A DNA stretch of 64,000 nucleotides from an uncultured Myxococcales bacterium (GTDB lineage: Bacteria; Myxococcota_A; Polyangia; Polyangiales; Polyangiaceae), in contig CALMUT010000148.1 of the NCBI GenBank assembly GCA_937872925.1, positions 1 to 64,000 on the forward strand. Direction: 5' to 3'. The first letter of the stretch is position 1. The number at the start of each line of letters is the position of its first letter. The translations under genes were made by a program, and so were the position numbers. Under the pieces are notes generated by a model. It saw only the letters and a program-made list of their open reading frames with translations. It made no database searches and was not told where the DNA came from. Positions 45,506 to 53,793 of the stretch are shown piece after piece.

Positions 45506-46777
45506 CGGCGCGCGATGACGGATGGTGACAAGCAATTGCGCGAGGAGCAGAACCGCGGTGACCATGAGCGCTGCCCCGGTCAACCGCGCGAGCACGCTGT
45601 GCTGGGAAGCGATGGCCAGGAGGCCAAGTCCCAGGGTTGCGCTATGAGCCACAAAGGCCAACTGGGTCAGGCGTTCGGGCAGCAGTTTGCGCATGGGCGG
45701 CACCGTGACCAAACCGACAAGGGACGAGAAGCGGTGGAACCACACCAGAAACGGCACGATTCGCGTGAGCATCCCGTGCACGATGCTGCCCGCCCAGCCC
45801 CAGAGCACGAGCCAACCAAAGCTGAGGGCCAAGCGCGGGTCGTCGCCTAGCAATGCGGCCGCCCCCATAGCGCCGGCGGCCAGCCCGGCGAGCAGACCGG
45901 CTCTCCAGAACCACAAGCTGGGATCGGCGCGCTTGCGGCGCCGTTTGCGCAGGCTGTCCAGCGTCAAGAGTGGGTGCACACACCAGATGGTGACGGCGCC
46001 CGGCGCCGCGGCCAGAGCGATCGGCGTGCTGCCTGCCCTAGCCGCAATCCCAACGCCCAGGCCGCACAGGGTGCACAGCACCATGGCGACGAGGAGCCGC
46101 TGGGTGCGCTGCTGCAATGCTGGCGCTAGGTAGAACATGGGCACGACCTGGAAGCTCACTGACACGATCAGTCCGCCGATCCACACGATGAACCCGAACC
46201 CAAGGTGCACCTGCATCCAAAAGGGATACTGTGCGACGCTGACGGTTCCGCTGCGCGCGAGCGCCATGGCGCCCCCAAGACACACGACGCCGGCGAGTCC
46301 CGCAGTCGCGACGGCCATGCCCAGTACCGTCGGGGTCTTCGTTGGCGCGCGCCAGAGCGCGATGGAGACGGGCGCGATAAACAACGTCAGCGCCAGGGTC
46401 AGCGCGAGCGCACCGCTTGCCAATACGCGCTGGGATCCGGTGAGCAGACCGAGCACCAGTCCGGCGATGCCGGCGACGAAAAAGACGTGCACCAGCCGGG
46501 CGCTGCGCACCCCGGGGACCGCAGCACCCGCCACGACTGGGATCATCTGATACAGCGCGCCGAGCATCACGCAGCCGATGAAGCCAAGGGTCCCGAGGTG
46601 CACCCAGGCAGCGGTGGCGCTTGCGATGCGTGTGGCCAGGAGCGCGCTGCCAAAGTAGGCGAGAAGCGCCCCCGCCGCCGCGATCCCGACGGGCGCCGTC
46701 AGAAAGAAGGAAAGCGGGATCCCGAGGGGAGGGGCTTGCTCCAGGCGCAGCCCCTGGGTTTGCATGCCGCTGCTCAT
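45461..46777 (-). CDS. NnrS/haem-copper-oxidase-like polytopic membrane protein
   Basis: The 438-residue protein has about twelve hydrophobic helices and conserved-looking His residues near helix ends: WVHLGTLGFIGCVMLGALYQMIP, FWMQVHLGFGFIVWIGGL, WAGSIVHGMLTRIVPFLVWFH. This recalls NnrS, a membrane protein of nitric-oxide metabolism, and the fold of cbb3/NO-reductase-type oxidase subunit I, although the Cu-ligand His pair is not evident. It could bind haem. ATG 46777 overlaps the TetR-DUF2249 stop (ATGA), so the two are translationally coupled. A longer frame to 46930 is inside that gene and is not coding. Confidence 0.75.
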   Translation of the reverse strand: MSSGMQTQGLRLEQAPPLGIPLSFFLTAPVGIAAAGALLAYFGSALLATRIASATAAWVHLGTLGFIGCVMLGALYQMIPVVAGAAVPGVRSARLVHVFFVAGIAGLVLGLLTGSQRVLASGALALTLALTLFIAPVSIALWRAPTKTPTVLGMAVATAGLAGVVCLGGAMALARSGTVSVAQYPFWMQVHLGFGFIVWIGGLIVSVSFQVVPMFYLAPALQQRTQRLLVAMVLCTLCGLGVGIAARAGSTPIALAAAPGAVTIWCVHPLLTLDSLRKRRRKRADPSLWFWRAGLLAGLAAGAMGAAALLGDDPRLALSFGWLVLWGWAGSIVHGMLTRIVPFLVWFHRFSSLVGLVTVPPMRKLLPERLTQLAFVAHSATLGLGLLAIASQHSVLARLTGAALMVTAVLLLAQLLVTIRHRAPSLPAGSDHAPQPQS

Positions 46778-47898
46778 GTTGGCAGACCCAAGCGGACCAG
46801 CGCGCTGCCATCGGCTTCTTCGAGGATCTGGAAGACGATGCCGCGCTGCTCCAGATGCGGCACAAGCAATTTGGGGAACCGAGGCAGCCGCGCGAGATAC
46901 ACCGCGCCGGGGGTGAGCGCACCGGCGCACAACAAACAGCGCTCGAGGGGTTCCGGCGCTTCGAGGTCTCGCAGGTCTTCTACCTGGGGCTGTCCGCCGT
47001 GCACGATCTGAACGCGAAACTTCCGACTACCCTGTGCCTCCACGTCCAGGCGGTGCCCGCGTGCCTCCAGCAAGGAGATCAGGGGTGCCGGCCGAAACGG
47101 TGCCGTGACGACCAACACGCCGGCGGGCCCGACCGCCGCGAGAGCTTCTAGAATCGACTCGACGGGATCGACACCGGCTGCGAGGATCGGGCGCACGTCG
47201 AGGGCGCGCAGTGGCTCTGCGCTGCGACGCTGCTCGGGAGGTGCGATGATTTGTTGGCGTGCGGGGTCTGCCACGGCCACGGGTACGATCCGGGGTGCTG
47301 CTCGCATGCCCTGCGCCCAAACTGTGAACAAGCGGGCTCCCTCCGCAGAGAGGGATGCTCCCGGCGCCGGTGACAGTCGCCGGCTCAGGGTGGCGCCCTG
47401 CAGCAGACCAATGAAGGCCGTCGCGGCATCGCGCGCTTCCACGTCCGTGCGCAACACCCCATCGCGTTGTCCCGCGCGCACGAGCTCCGTCACTAAGGAG
47501 GTCTGCATGGCGTGGAGATCCCGCAGCGCTTCGAATAAGGGTCCAGCGCCAATAGCGGCATGCGCGAAGAGCAGCCGGGGTAGGCCCGGGTGCCGTTCGA
47601 CGTGGGAAAAAACTGCCTGGGAGAGGTGCTGCAGCTGCAAGTCTGCGCTGGGGCATTCCCGCAAGACCTGCTCCGCTAGTGCACCCAGCTCCGCGCGGGA
47701 TTGCTCCACCACCGCCACCAAGAGCTCTTCTTTCGAACCGAAGTGCCGAAAGAGCGCCGGTTGCGACAGGCCCAGGGCGCTGGCGATCTGTCGGGTGCTC
47801 ACCTGGTCGAGAGATCCCTGGGACAGCAGGTCCAAGGTCGCCGCGATGATCTGGCGACGTCGCACGTCACTTTTCTCTCGCTGGGTATCCCTCGACAT
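46774..47898 (-). CDS. TetR-type regulator fused to two DUF2249-like domains
   Basis: Residues 1-200 form a TetR-family regulator with its helix-turn-helix (VSTRQIASALGLSQPALFRHF) and a helical ligand or dimer domain. Two DUF2249-like segments follow, one near LDVRPILAAGVDPVESILEAL (about 232-300) and one near DLRDLEAPEPLERCLLCAGAL (about 307-370). DUF2249 commonly occurs beside hemerythrins and NO- or nitrite-related genes, so the tail may sense redox or NO chemistry; the CLLC pair is notable. ATG 47898 leaves the 20-bp palindrome in the leader; ATG 47916 would put it in coding sequence. No clear ribosome-binding site precedes either. The gene is coupled to the NnrS-like gene. Confidence 0.82.
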   Translation of the reverse strand: MSRDTQREKSDVRRRQIIAATLDLLSQGSLDQVSTRQIASALGLSQPALFRHFGSKEELLVAVVEQSRAELGALAEQVLRECPSADLQLQHLSQAVFSHVERHPGLPRLLFAHAAIGAGPLFEALRDLHAMQTSLVTELVRAGQRDGVLRTDVEARDAATAFIGLLQGATLSRRLSPAPGASLSAEGARLFTVWAQGMRAAPRIVPVAVADPARQQIIAPPEQRRSAEPLRALDVRPILAAGVDPVESILEALAAVGPAGVLVVTAPFRPAPLISLLEARGHRLDVEAQGSRKFRVQIVHGGQPQVEDLRDLEAPEPLERCLLCAGALTPGAVYLARLPRFPKLLVPHLEQRGIVFQILEEADGSALVRLGLPT

Positions 47899-47916
47899 GT
47901 TATCGATCGATAACAT
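47897..47916. promoter_or_regulatory. Perfect 20-bp palindrome, probable TetR operator
   Basis: ATGTTATCGATCGATAACAT reads the same on both strands. It lies between the divergent TetR-DUF2249 and hemerythrin genes, 20 bases upstream of the hemerythrin ATG and at the regulator's start. TetR dimers bind such sites, so one dimer could repress both genes. Flanking CTCGA/TCGAG extends the symmetry imperfectly. Confidence 0.78.
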
Positions 47917-47936
47917 ACTCGAGCTGGAGGCGATAT

Positions 47937-48383
47937 ATGGGTCTGGAATCGGGGCCGTCTGAGTTTTTCACGCAAGATCACCGGGACTGTGACGAACAGT
48001 GGGCCCAGGTGGAGCAGGCGGTGGACGCCGGCTCCGGGGGCGCGGAGGCCTACGCCCAGTTCGAAAGCTCGCTGCTCTCGCATTTGGCCATGGAGGAGGA
48101 AGTGCTCTTTCCCGCCCTCGAGCAAGCCTCGGGCATGCAAGGCGGACCCACCATGGTCATGCGCGCAGAGCATCGGCAAATGCGCGGGCTTCTGGAACAA
48201 ATGCGAGCGGCCGTGGAGCAAGGCGACTTCGACGCGGTCGTGGATCAAGGCGACACCTTGCTCATGTTGATCCAGCAGCACAACATGAAGGAAGAGAGCG
48301 TTTTGTACCCGCTGGCAGAGCGATTGCTGGCGCCCCAATGGGCTCAGTTGGCCGAGCGGCTCTCGCCCTACCGACAAAGCTAG
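47937..48383 (+). CDS. Hemerythrin-domain protein
   Basis: The 148-residue protein is a hemerythrin-like four-helix bundle for a non-haem di-iron site. Ligand candidates are His15 (QDHRDCDEQW), His49 with Glu53 (HLAMEEEVLFP), His79 (AEHRQMR) and His115 with Glu119 (HNMKEESVLYP). The pattern is close to YtfE/RIC-type hemerythrins that act in nitric-oxide defence, but the N-terminal ScdA domain is absent. ATG 47937 has a good GGAGG. The palindromic operator lies just upstream, so it is probably controlled by the TetR-DUF2249 protein. Confidence 0.93.
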   Translation: MGLESGPSEFFTQDHRDCDEQWAQVEQAVDAGSGGAEAYAQFESSLLSHLAMEEEVLFPALEQASGMQGGPTMVMRAEHRQMRGLLEQMRAAVEQGDFDAVVDQGDTLLMLIQQHNMKEESVLYPLAERLLAPQWAQLAERLSPYRQS

Positions 48384-48451
48384 CCGTCTCTTCGGAGTTC
48401 CTCGCCTCGTATTGACTCGCCGACGATGTGCGCGAAAATGTCGGCGGGGTC

Positions 48452-49843
48452 ATGCAACCGAGTCTTTCGCCGGGAGATGTAGTCGCAGAGAAGCTGCGCG
48501 TCGTCCGTAAGCTCGGCGAGGGTGGCATGGGCGCCGTCTATGAGGTCGAACACCTGTTCACCAAGCATCGGCGCGCACTCAAGATGTTGCATGGGCAGTG
48601 CGTCGAGAACCCGGACGCGGTGGAACGCTTCCTGCGCGAAGCCTCCGCAGCCGGGCGCATTGGCAGCGAACATATCGTGGAGACCTTCGACGCGGGCCGC
48701 CTGCCGAGCGGTGAACCGTATCTGGTGATGGAGCTGCTCGAGGGCGAGTCCTTGGCCGACCGTTTGCTGCGCAAGCAGCGCCTGGCTGCTTCCGAGGCCG
48801 TCGAGATCGTAAAACAAGCGGCTATTGGTGTGCAGGCCGCCCACGACGCCGGGATCGTGCACCGCGATCTGAAGCCGGACAATCTGTTCCTCACCCGCGC
48901 CTCACCGCGATTCCTGAAGCTCTTAGATTTCGGCATTTCGAAGTTCGACAGTCAGCGTTTCGGCACGCGGGAAGTGACCCAAGAGGGGGCGCTTCTGGGC
49001 ACGCCCTACTACATGTCCCCGGAACAAGTGCGCGGTGGCAGTATCGACGCGGCCACGGATGTGTACGCCCTGGGCGTGGTGCTCTACGAGTGCCTCACGG
49101 GGGAGAAGCCCTTTGTCGCGAGCACCCTGCCCGCGCTCAGCGTCAAGATATACGAAGGCAGTTACACGCCCCCGGAAATCGTGGTGCCGGAGCTGCCGTC
49201 AAGACTTTGCGCCCTGGTGGTCCGTGCCATGGCCAGCGACAAGGCCGAGCGTCCAGCGAGCGCAAAAGCCCTGGCGACGGAGCTCGACCAAATTGCGGAG
49301 GTGTTGAGCCAGGGGCTCGAGAAGACCGTTGCGGCGCCTTCGATCGCGCCGCCGTCGGATGTTGACTCGACGGTGCTCTTGGATCCGGAGCCGCGCGAGT
49401 CCGTGATCCAGGCGGCTTCGGATCAGCAGGGCATGTCCTTGGGCGGGCTGGCGACGACGGGACTCTCTGCGCGTAGTCAGCCGGCCGCCACCCCCGCGAA
49501 GAAGCGATGGCCGCTGATCGTCGGCTCTGGGGTGGTCGCCGCCGCAGTCTCCATCGGATTCGTCGTTCGATCACAATCCCAGGCCGCAACCACCCTCGGC
49601 GCGGAGGCACCGGCGATCGAGTCCACGGGGGCCGCGACGTCTGCAGACATCGACGTTTCGCCGACGACAGCACCGCCTGCCACGGCGTCGAGCCCCCAGC
49701 CCCTGGCTTCAGTGACGGCGATTGACGCCTCCGCACCCAAGGCGCAGCCCCCCAAGACCGGCCCGAGGGCCACGCCGGCCACCAAGCCCACAAACGACCG
49801 GGCGGGGAAACACGGAGTCGCCACGGAAAACCCGTTCAAATAG
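48452..49843 (+). CDS. Hanks-type Ser/Thr protein kinase, membrane-anchored
   Basis: The 463-residue protein has a complete N-terminal kinase domain: GEGGMGAVYEVEH (Gly loop), ALKMLHGQ (Lys), HRDLKPDNLFL (catalytic loop), LLDFGISKFD and GTPYYMSPEQ. A Pro/Ala/Ser-rich linker and one membrane segment (WPLIVGSGVVAAAVSIGFVV) follow, then a Thr/Ala/Pro-rich extracytoplasmic tail with no recognised domain. I chose ATG 48452; GTG 48428 would add eight residues. The TPR-PEGA gene starts 16 bases after the stop, so the two probably form an operon and may act together. Confidence 0.94.
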   Translation: MQPSLSPGDVVAEKLRVVRKLGEGGMGAVYEVEHLFTKHRRALKMLHGQCVENPDAVERFLREASAAGRIGSEHIVETFDAGRLPSGEPYLVMELLEGESLADRLLRKQRLAASEAVEIVKQAAIGVQAAHDAGIVHRDLKPDNLFLTRASPRFLKLLDFGISKFDSQRFGTREVTQEGALLGTPYYMSPEQVRGGSIDAATDVYALGVVLYECLTGEKPFVASTLPALSVKIYEGSYTPPEIVVPELPSRLCALVVRAMASDKAERPASAKALATELDQIAEVLSQGLEKTVAAPSIAPPSDVDSTVLLDPEPRESVIQAASDQQGMSLGGLATTGLSARSQPAATPAKKRWPLIVGSGVVAAAVSIGFVVRSQSQAATTLGAEAPAIESTGAATSADIDVSPTTAPPATASSPQPLASVTAIDASAPKAQPPKTGPRATPATKPTNDRAGKHGVATENPFK

Positions 49844-49859
49844 AGTGCCCGCTGGCTTC

Positions 49860-51326
49860 ATGAAAAAACGGCTTTCCATTTTGGCCCTGGCGTATTGCCT
49901 CGTTGGCGCGACTGGCTTTGCCCAAACGCCGTCCGAGCGCGTTGAAGCGCGGGAGCGTTTCGATCGCGCCCTCAAGCTGTTCAACTCTGGGGACGACGGC
50001 GGCGCTCTCGCGGAGTTCGAGCGCGCCTATGCGATCGTGCCGCACCCCCTCGTGCTGTTCAACATCGCGGGGGTGTACGCCGCCATGGGGCGGGCCGTGG
50101 AGGCGACGGAAGCGTACGACAAGCTCCTGTCGGATCCCGGCACTCTCGCGGCGGCACAAGTATCCGAGGCCAAGACTCGGCGCGCTGAACAAGCTGCACG
50201 CATCGCGCAGATCGACGTCAAAGCAAACGTCGAGGGTGCCAGCATTGAGATCGATGGCGTGGAGCGGGCCAAGAGTCCAAGCGGACCGATCCGAGTGACC
50301 AGTGGCACGCACCGCGTGGTCGTGATTGCGCCGGGGCACAGTCCCGCGCGCAAAGAGGTTTCTGTTGCGGGGGGCCGCAGTGCGAGCGTTGCTGTGACGC
50401 TGCAACCTCTCGATGGGCGTCTGGGTCGTATTGCGATCCAAAGTGACGTGCCCGATATGGAAGTGTTTGTGGACGGCGTGGCGTCAGGCAAGACGCCGCT
50501 GCTCGGTTCCGTGCCCGCGGCGCCGGGGCAACACCAGATCGAGCTGCGACGACCAGGCTACCGCACGGAAAAGCAGACCGTTCAGCTGGGGGACGGCGCG
50601 AGCATAGACCTGAAATTCGCGCCAGTGCCGGATCCCGCGCAGCCTGCGCGCGGCGCATTGGCCATGAGGCTTGCGGAGTCCGAGGCCGTGGTATTTCTCA
50701 ACGGCGCGCCCCGCGGTCCGTACTCGCGTCCCATCACTCTACCTGCGGGCAAGCACCGGTTGCGCGTGGAACGCTCCGGGTTCTTTCCATTTGAGCGCGA
50801 CGTGGTCGTTCCGGCGACGGGGACCGAAACCGTGAGCGTCGACTTGGAACCCACACCGGATTTTCGGGCCGACTACCGCGAATCGGCTCTGGACCGGCGT
50901 TTGGTCGGCTGGATCGTGGTGGGCGCGGGGGGCGCCGTGGTGCTGGGGTCGGCGGGGTTCTTGATTTGGAACCAAGGGCGGTTGAATGACGCCCAGGACC
51001 TGCACGACAAAAACGTCGCGCTGCTGGAGCCAGGCGCGCCGTGTGACAAATCGGATCCAGACCCGACTGTCAACTGCGCGGGCGTCGAGTCGGCCGCGCT
51101 CGCAGCGCTTGACGACAAAGACAAGGCCGCCTCTCGCTCCATCGTGGGCTGGTCGGCGCTCGGCGTGGGCGCCATCGGCGCCGGGGTCGGCGCGGTGCTG
51201 TTGCTCACCAACGACGACCCCGATCGCTACGAGCCCCGTCCGGAGAGCGACGTATTCGGTAAACTGCGGCCGCAGCTGCAACTCGGGCGTGGGGACATGC
51301 GGCTCGGCGTGAGTGGGCATTTTTGA
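49860..51326 (+). CDS. TPR-PEGA domain protein
   Basis: The 488-residue protein has a signal peptide (LSILALAYCLVGATGFAQ) and a TPR-like helical region (about 25-115: RFDRALKLFNSGDDGGALAEF). Three PEGA-type beta domains follow, around VEGASIEIDGVE, DVPDMEVFVDGVASGKTP and SEAVVFLNGAPRGPY. Two hydrophobic segments follow (WIVVGAGGAVVLGSAGFLIW; WSALGVGAIGAGVGAVLLL) and the C-terminus ends in HF. The layout is common in myxobacterial envelopes next to Ser/Thr kinases. A same-frame upstream extension reads the kinase tail in another frame and is not coding. Confidence 0.85.
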   Translation: MKKRLSILALAYCLVGATGFAQTPSERVEARERFDRALKLFNSGDDGGALAEFERAYAIVPHPLVLFNIAGVYAAMGRAVEATEAYDKLLSDPGTLAAAQVSEAKTRRAEQAARIAQIDVKANVEGASIEIDGVERAKSPSGPIRVTSGTHRVVVIAPGHSPARKEVSVAGGRSASVAVTLQPLDGRLGRIAIQSDVPDMEVFVDGVASGKTPLLGSVPAAPGQHQIELRRPGYRTEKQTVQLGDGASIDLKFAPVPDPAQPARGALAMRLAESEAVVFLNGAPRGPYSRPITLPAGKHRLRVERSGFFPFERDVVVPATGTETVSVDLEPTPDFRADYRESALDRRLVGWIVVGAGGAVVLGSAGFLIWNQGRLNDAQDLHDKNVALLEPGAPCDKSDPDPTVNCAGVESAALAALDDKDKAASRSIVGWSALGVGAIGAGVGAVLLLTNDDPDRYEPRPESDVFGKLRPQLQLGRGDMRLGVSGHF

Positions 51327-51433
51327 GCGACGACCACACCGTGCTCGCCCAGAAACCGCCTGCGTGGGCCCCGCGGCACTGCAGCTCGCCAACTGCGGGT
51401 TGCCCGGGGGCTGCGACGCCGGGCCTTTGAGAC

Positions 51434-51991
51434 CTACAGCCGCGTCGCACTCACGGGTTGCGGCGGACAATCCGGCGCGCACCAAAACGAGAGAGAGCGC
51501 GGCTTTGCGTGGGCGATCAGGCCAATCGTCATCAGCAGGGCCAGCACAAGCACAGCTCCGTGGCGATGCGCGGGCCAACCGCCCAAGGTCGTAGATAGGT
51601 GCTCTGCGGACCGACCCGGAAGCGAGCGCAGCGTGCGCAAAAAGAAGCTTAGCTCTCGCGTCAGGACGGTGCGCTTGGGTCGCGGTGCAGGCTCCCAGTC
51701 CATAGACGATGCAGCCGAATGCTGGCTGGGGTCAGCGCCTGGCGCAGCCTCCGGGATCAGGCCGCGTGCGCGGTCGTACCGGCAGCGGCGCTCTGGATCG
51801 AGCAACACGTGCGCGGCCAGGTTGAGCTGTGCCATGCGTCCGGCGGCCTCGGAGTCCAGCGGGTTGAGATCCGGATGGCTGGCGTGTACCTGCTTTCGAT
51901 AGGATCTGCGGATGTCAAAGGCGCTGGCGCCCGGTTCGACGTGCAACAGCGCGTACAAATCGAGTTCAAAAACATCCCGGCCTAAGCGCAT
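51434..51991 (-). CDS. J-domain protein with C-terminal membrane segment
   Basis: The 185-residue protein starts with a J-domain (about 8-75: DLYALLHVEPGASAFDIRRSY, then the HPD motif in HASHPDLNP), which stimulates DnaK ATPase. After a Pro/Ala/Ser region there is one membrane segment (GAVLVLALLMTIGLIAH) near the C-terminus, so it may recruit DnaK to a membrane. It is not a full DnaJ, having no Gly/Phe or zinc region. I chose ATG 51991; a start at 52060 would add 23 residues. It faces the lipoprotein gene at 52203 across a noncoding 211 bases. Confidence 0.82.
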   Translation of the reverse strand: MRLGRDVFELDLYALLHVEPGASAFDIRRSYRKQVHASHPDLNPLDSEAAGRMAQLNLAAHVLLDPERRCRYDRARGLIPEAAPGADPSQHSAASSMDWEPAPRPKRTVLTRELSFFLRTLRSLPGRSAEHLSTTLGGWPAHRHGAVLVLALLMTIGLIAHAKPRSLSFWCAPDCPPQPVSATRL

Positions 51992-52202
51992 GCAGATCCT
52001 CCCGGCGAGCGAACCAATCCCAACTCGAAGGCTGACACGCGCCACGCGGCAAAGTTCCATCCGTGGCTCACAATTTCTGATTTGCCCGAAAAACTTTCAT
52101 TATTACAGATGGTTAAGTCCGATGGTGGAATGCGCGTCGTAGCGGCGGTCCGGATTTTTCAGCATGCTGGCTGAGCGCTATCCGTCAGACTGAAAGCAAC
52201 CG

Positions 52203-52904
52203 ATGCTGCAGCGCCCGTCCGCCTTCGTCTTTTCCACCGTGCTTTTGGCCGGCTGCGGCTCCTCGGTGCAAACGCAACCGCCGGGTAAGCCGCCGACGCC
52301 CGCGAGTGTGACGGTGACGGAGCCGGGAGGCGATGCCCACGATGCGCACTGGGCCGCTCTCACACGGCAGCTCGCGGCGCCCTGGGGCTGGCGCAACGAC
52401 AAAGACGACCAGCTGCACGCGCCCCTGCCGGACTGGGAGAAGTGGAAACGCGTGCGCTACTGGGGCATCGAGCACTTTACTGGCTTTCGCTACGGCGACG
52501 ACCATCACGTGATCTCCATCGCGGTCGTGCTCGACGTGCCCGAGGGCAAGAAGATGAACTCGGAGCTTTGCATGCGCCGTTTCGAGGCGTGGGCACGTCC
52601 CCAAATACGTGGCTACGAAGTCGTGCTTGGAGAGTTCGGCTACCACGAAACGATCTGGCGCGATGACGGCGTCAAGGTGAAGTCCGTGGATGGGCACGTG
52701 GACACTGCGTTCTCACGCAGGCGCTTCTCCGCCGCGTGGGCCGCGTACGCTGCCTACCCAGATGCGTGTTTGGTTTATGCGATGGCCGTGCCCTGGGACA
52801 CGCAACCGGGATTGGCGAAGAAGGTGCGCGATCGCTGGGTGGCCGAGGCCTTCGACAAGATGAATCCCCTGACCAAGACCCGTCCCTATCGCAAAGAAAA
52901 GTAG
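52203..52904 (+). CDS. Lipoprotein of unknown function
   Basis: The 233-residue protein has a signal peptide with lipobox (STVLLAGC, Cys18) and a Pro/Thr linker. Its soluble domain is rich in Trp and charged residues (WGWRNDKDDQLHAPLPDWEKW; VRYWGIEHFTGFRYGDDHHVIS). I recognise no family. The conserved-looking Cys and Trp residues suggest a compact folded domain. It lies 51 bases before the exonuclease III gene on the same strand. Confidence 0.75.
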   Translation: MLQRPSAFVFSTVLLAGCGSSVQTQPPGKPPTPASVTVTEPGGDAHDAHWAALTRQLAAPWGWRNDKDDQLHAPLPDWEKWKRVRYWGIEHFTGFRYGDDHHVISIAVVLDVPEGKKMNSELCMRRFEAWARPQIRGYEVVLGEFGYHETIWRDDGVKVKSVDGHVDTAFSRRRFSAAWAAYAAYPDACLVYAMAVPWDTQPGLAKKVRDRWVAEAFDKMNPLTKTRPYRKEK

Positions 52905-52955
52905 CGCGCGCGCGGTCTGCTGCATTTCGCGGGACATCGACTAGGCTGGCCCCGC

Positions 52956-53744
52956 ATGCGTCCGCTGCGAGTCGTGTCTTGGAACGTTAACGGCATCCGC
53001 GCCTGCGAGAAGAAGGGCCTGGTGCGCTACCTGGATCGGTGCCGGGCAGACATCGTGGGGCTACAGGAAGTGCGTGCGCTGCCCGCACAGGTCCCGGCCA
53101 GTGTGCGACGCAAGCGTTTGCACCAGATCTATGCTCCAGCGGAGCGCCTGGGCTACAGCGGCGTCGCGTTGCTCTCGAAGCGTCCTCCGGAGCAGCACGC
53201 GACGGCGCTGGCGCACCGCTTTGACGTCGAGGGGCGACTGATTTCTGCGCGGTTCGGCAAGCTGAGCGTCTTTTCGGCATATTTCCCCAAGGGCAGCGGC
53301 AGCCTTCGGGACAACAGCCGGATCCCCTACAAGCTGGCCTTCGACGCCGCGCTGCGCCGCGCGCTGAAACCGCGCATCGCAGCCGGCGAGCGCATCCTTG
53401 TGATGGGAGACTTCAACACGGCCTTCGCCGAAATTGACCTGGCGCGCCCCAAGCAGAATCACGAAAACAGCGGCTTTCGCCCGGAAGAACGCCGGGCTCT
53501 CGGCCAGTGGTTTCGCGCGGGGTGGGTGGACACGTTTCGTGCGCTGCAGCCTGAAGGTGGGCACTACACGTGGTGGAGCCAACGCCTCGGGTTGCGGGAA
53601 AAGAACGTGGGTTGGCGCATCGACTACGTGTTGGCGTCACCCGCGGCCATGCCCTTCGTCCGCGCCGCATTCATCCACAAGGACGTTTTGGGCAGCGACC
53701 ACTGTCCGATCGGCGTGGACCTCAATCCTAAGATCCTCGAATGA
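52956..53744 (+). CDS. xth: Exodeoxyribonuclease III / AP endonuclease
   Basis: The enzyme cleaves DNA at abasic sites and removes 3' blocks in base-excision repair, in the cytoplasm. The 262-residue length is typical. Motifs are VVSWNVNGIRAC, DIVGLQEVRAL (with the metal-binding Glu), YSGVALLSK, FSAYFPKGS, VMGDFNTAFAEIDLARPK (Asp/Asn of the catalytic centre), WWSQRLGLREKNVGWRIDYVL and the late SDHCPIGV (His). ATG 52956 directly precedes the conserved N-terminus. The SPL-like gene begins 49 bases after its stop. Confidence 0.96.
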   Translation: MRPLRVVSWNVNGIRACEKKGLVRYLDRCRADIVGLQEVRALPAQVPASVRRKRLHQIYAPAERLGYSGVALLSKRPPEQHATALAHRFDVEGRLISARFGKLSVFSAYFPKGSGSLRDNSRIPYKLAFDAALRRALKPRIAAGERILVMGDFNTAFAEIDLARPKQNHENSGFRPEERRALGQWFRAGWVDTFRALQPEGGHYTWWSQRLGLREKNVGWRIDYVLASPAAMPFVRAAFIHKDVLGSDHCPIGVDLNPKILE

Positions 53745-53793
53745 GCGCTGGCCAGCTCGCCACCGGCATGCAGCTGACGTACAACCGCTGCCC

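Noticed and set aside
53434-53793. Upstream extension of the SPL-like gene frame into xth
   Set aside because: It overlaps well-conserved exonuclease III coding sequence in another frame; ATG 53794 gives the usual protein length.
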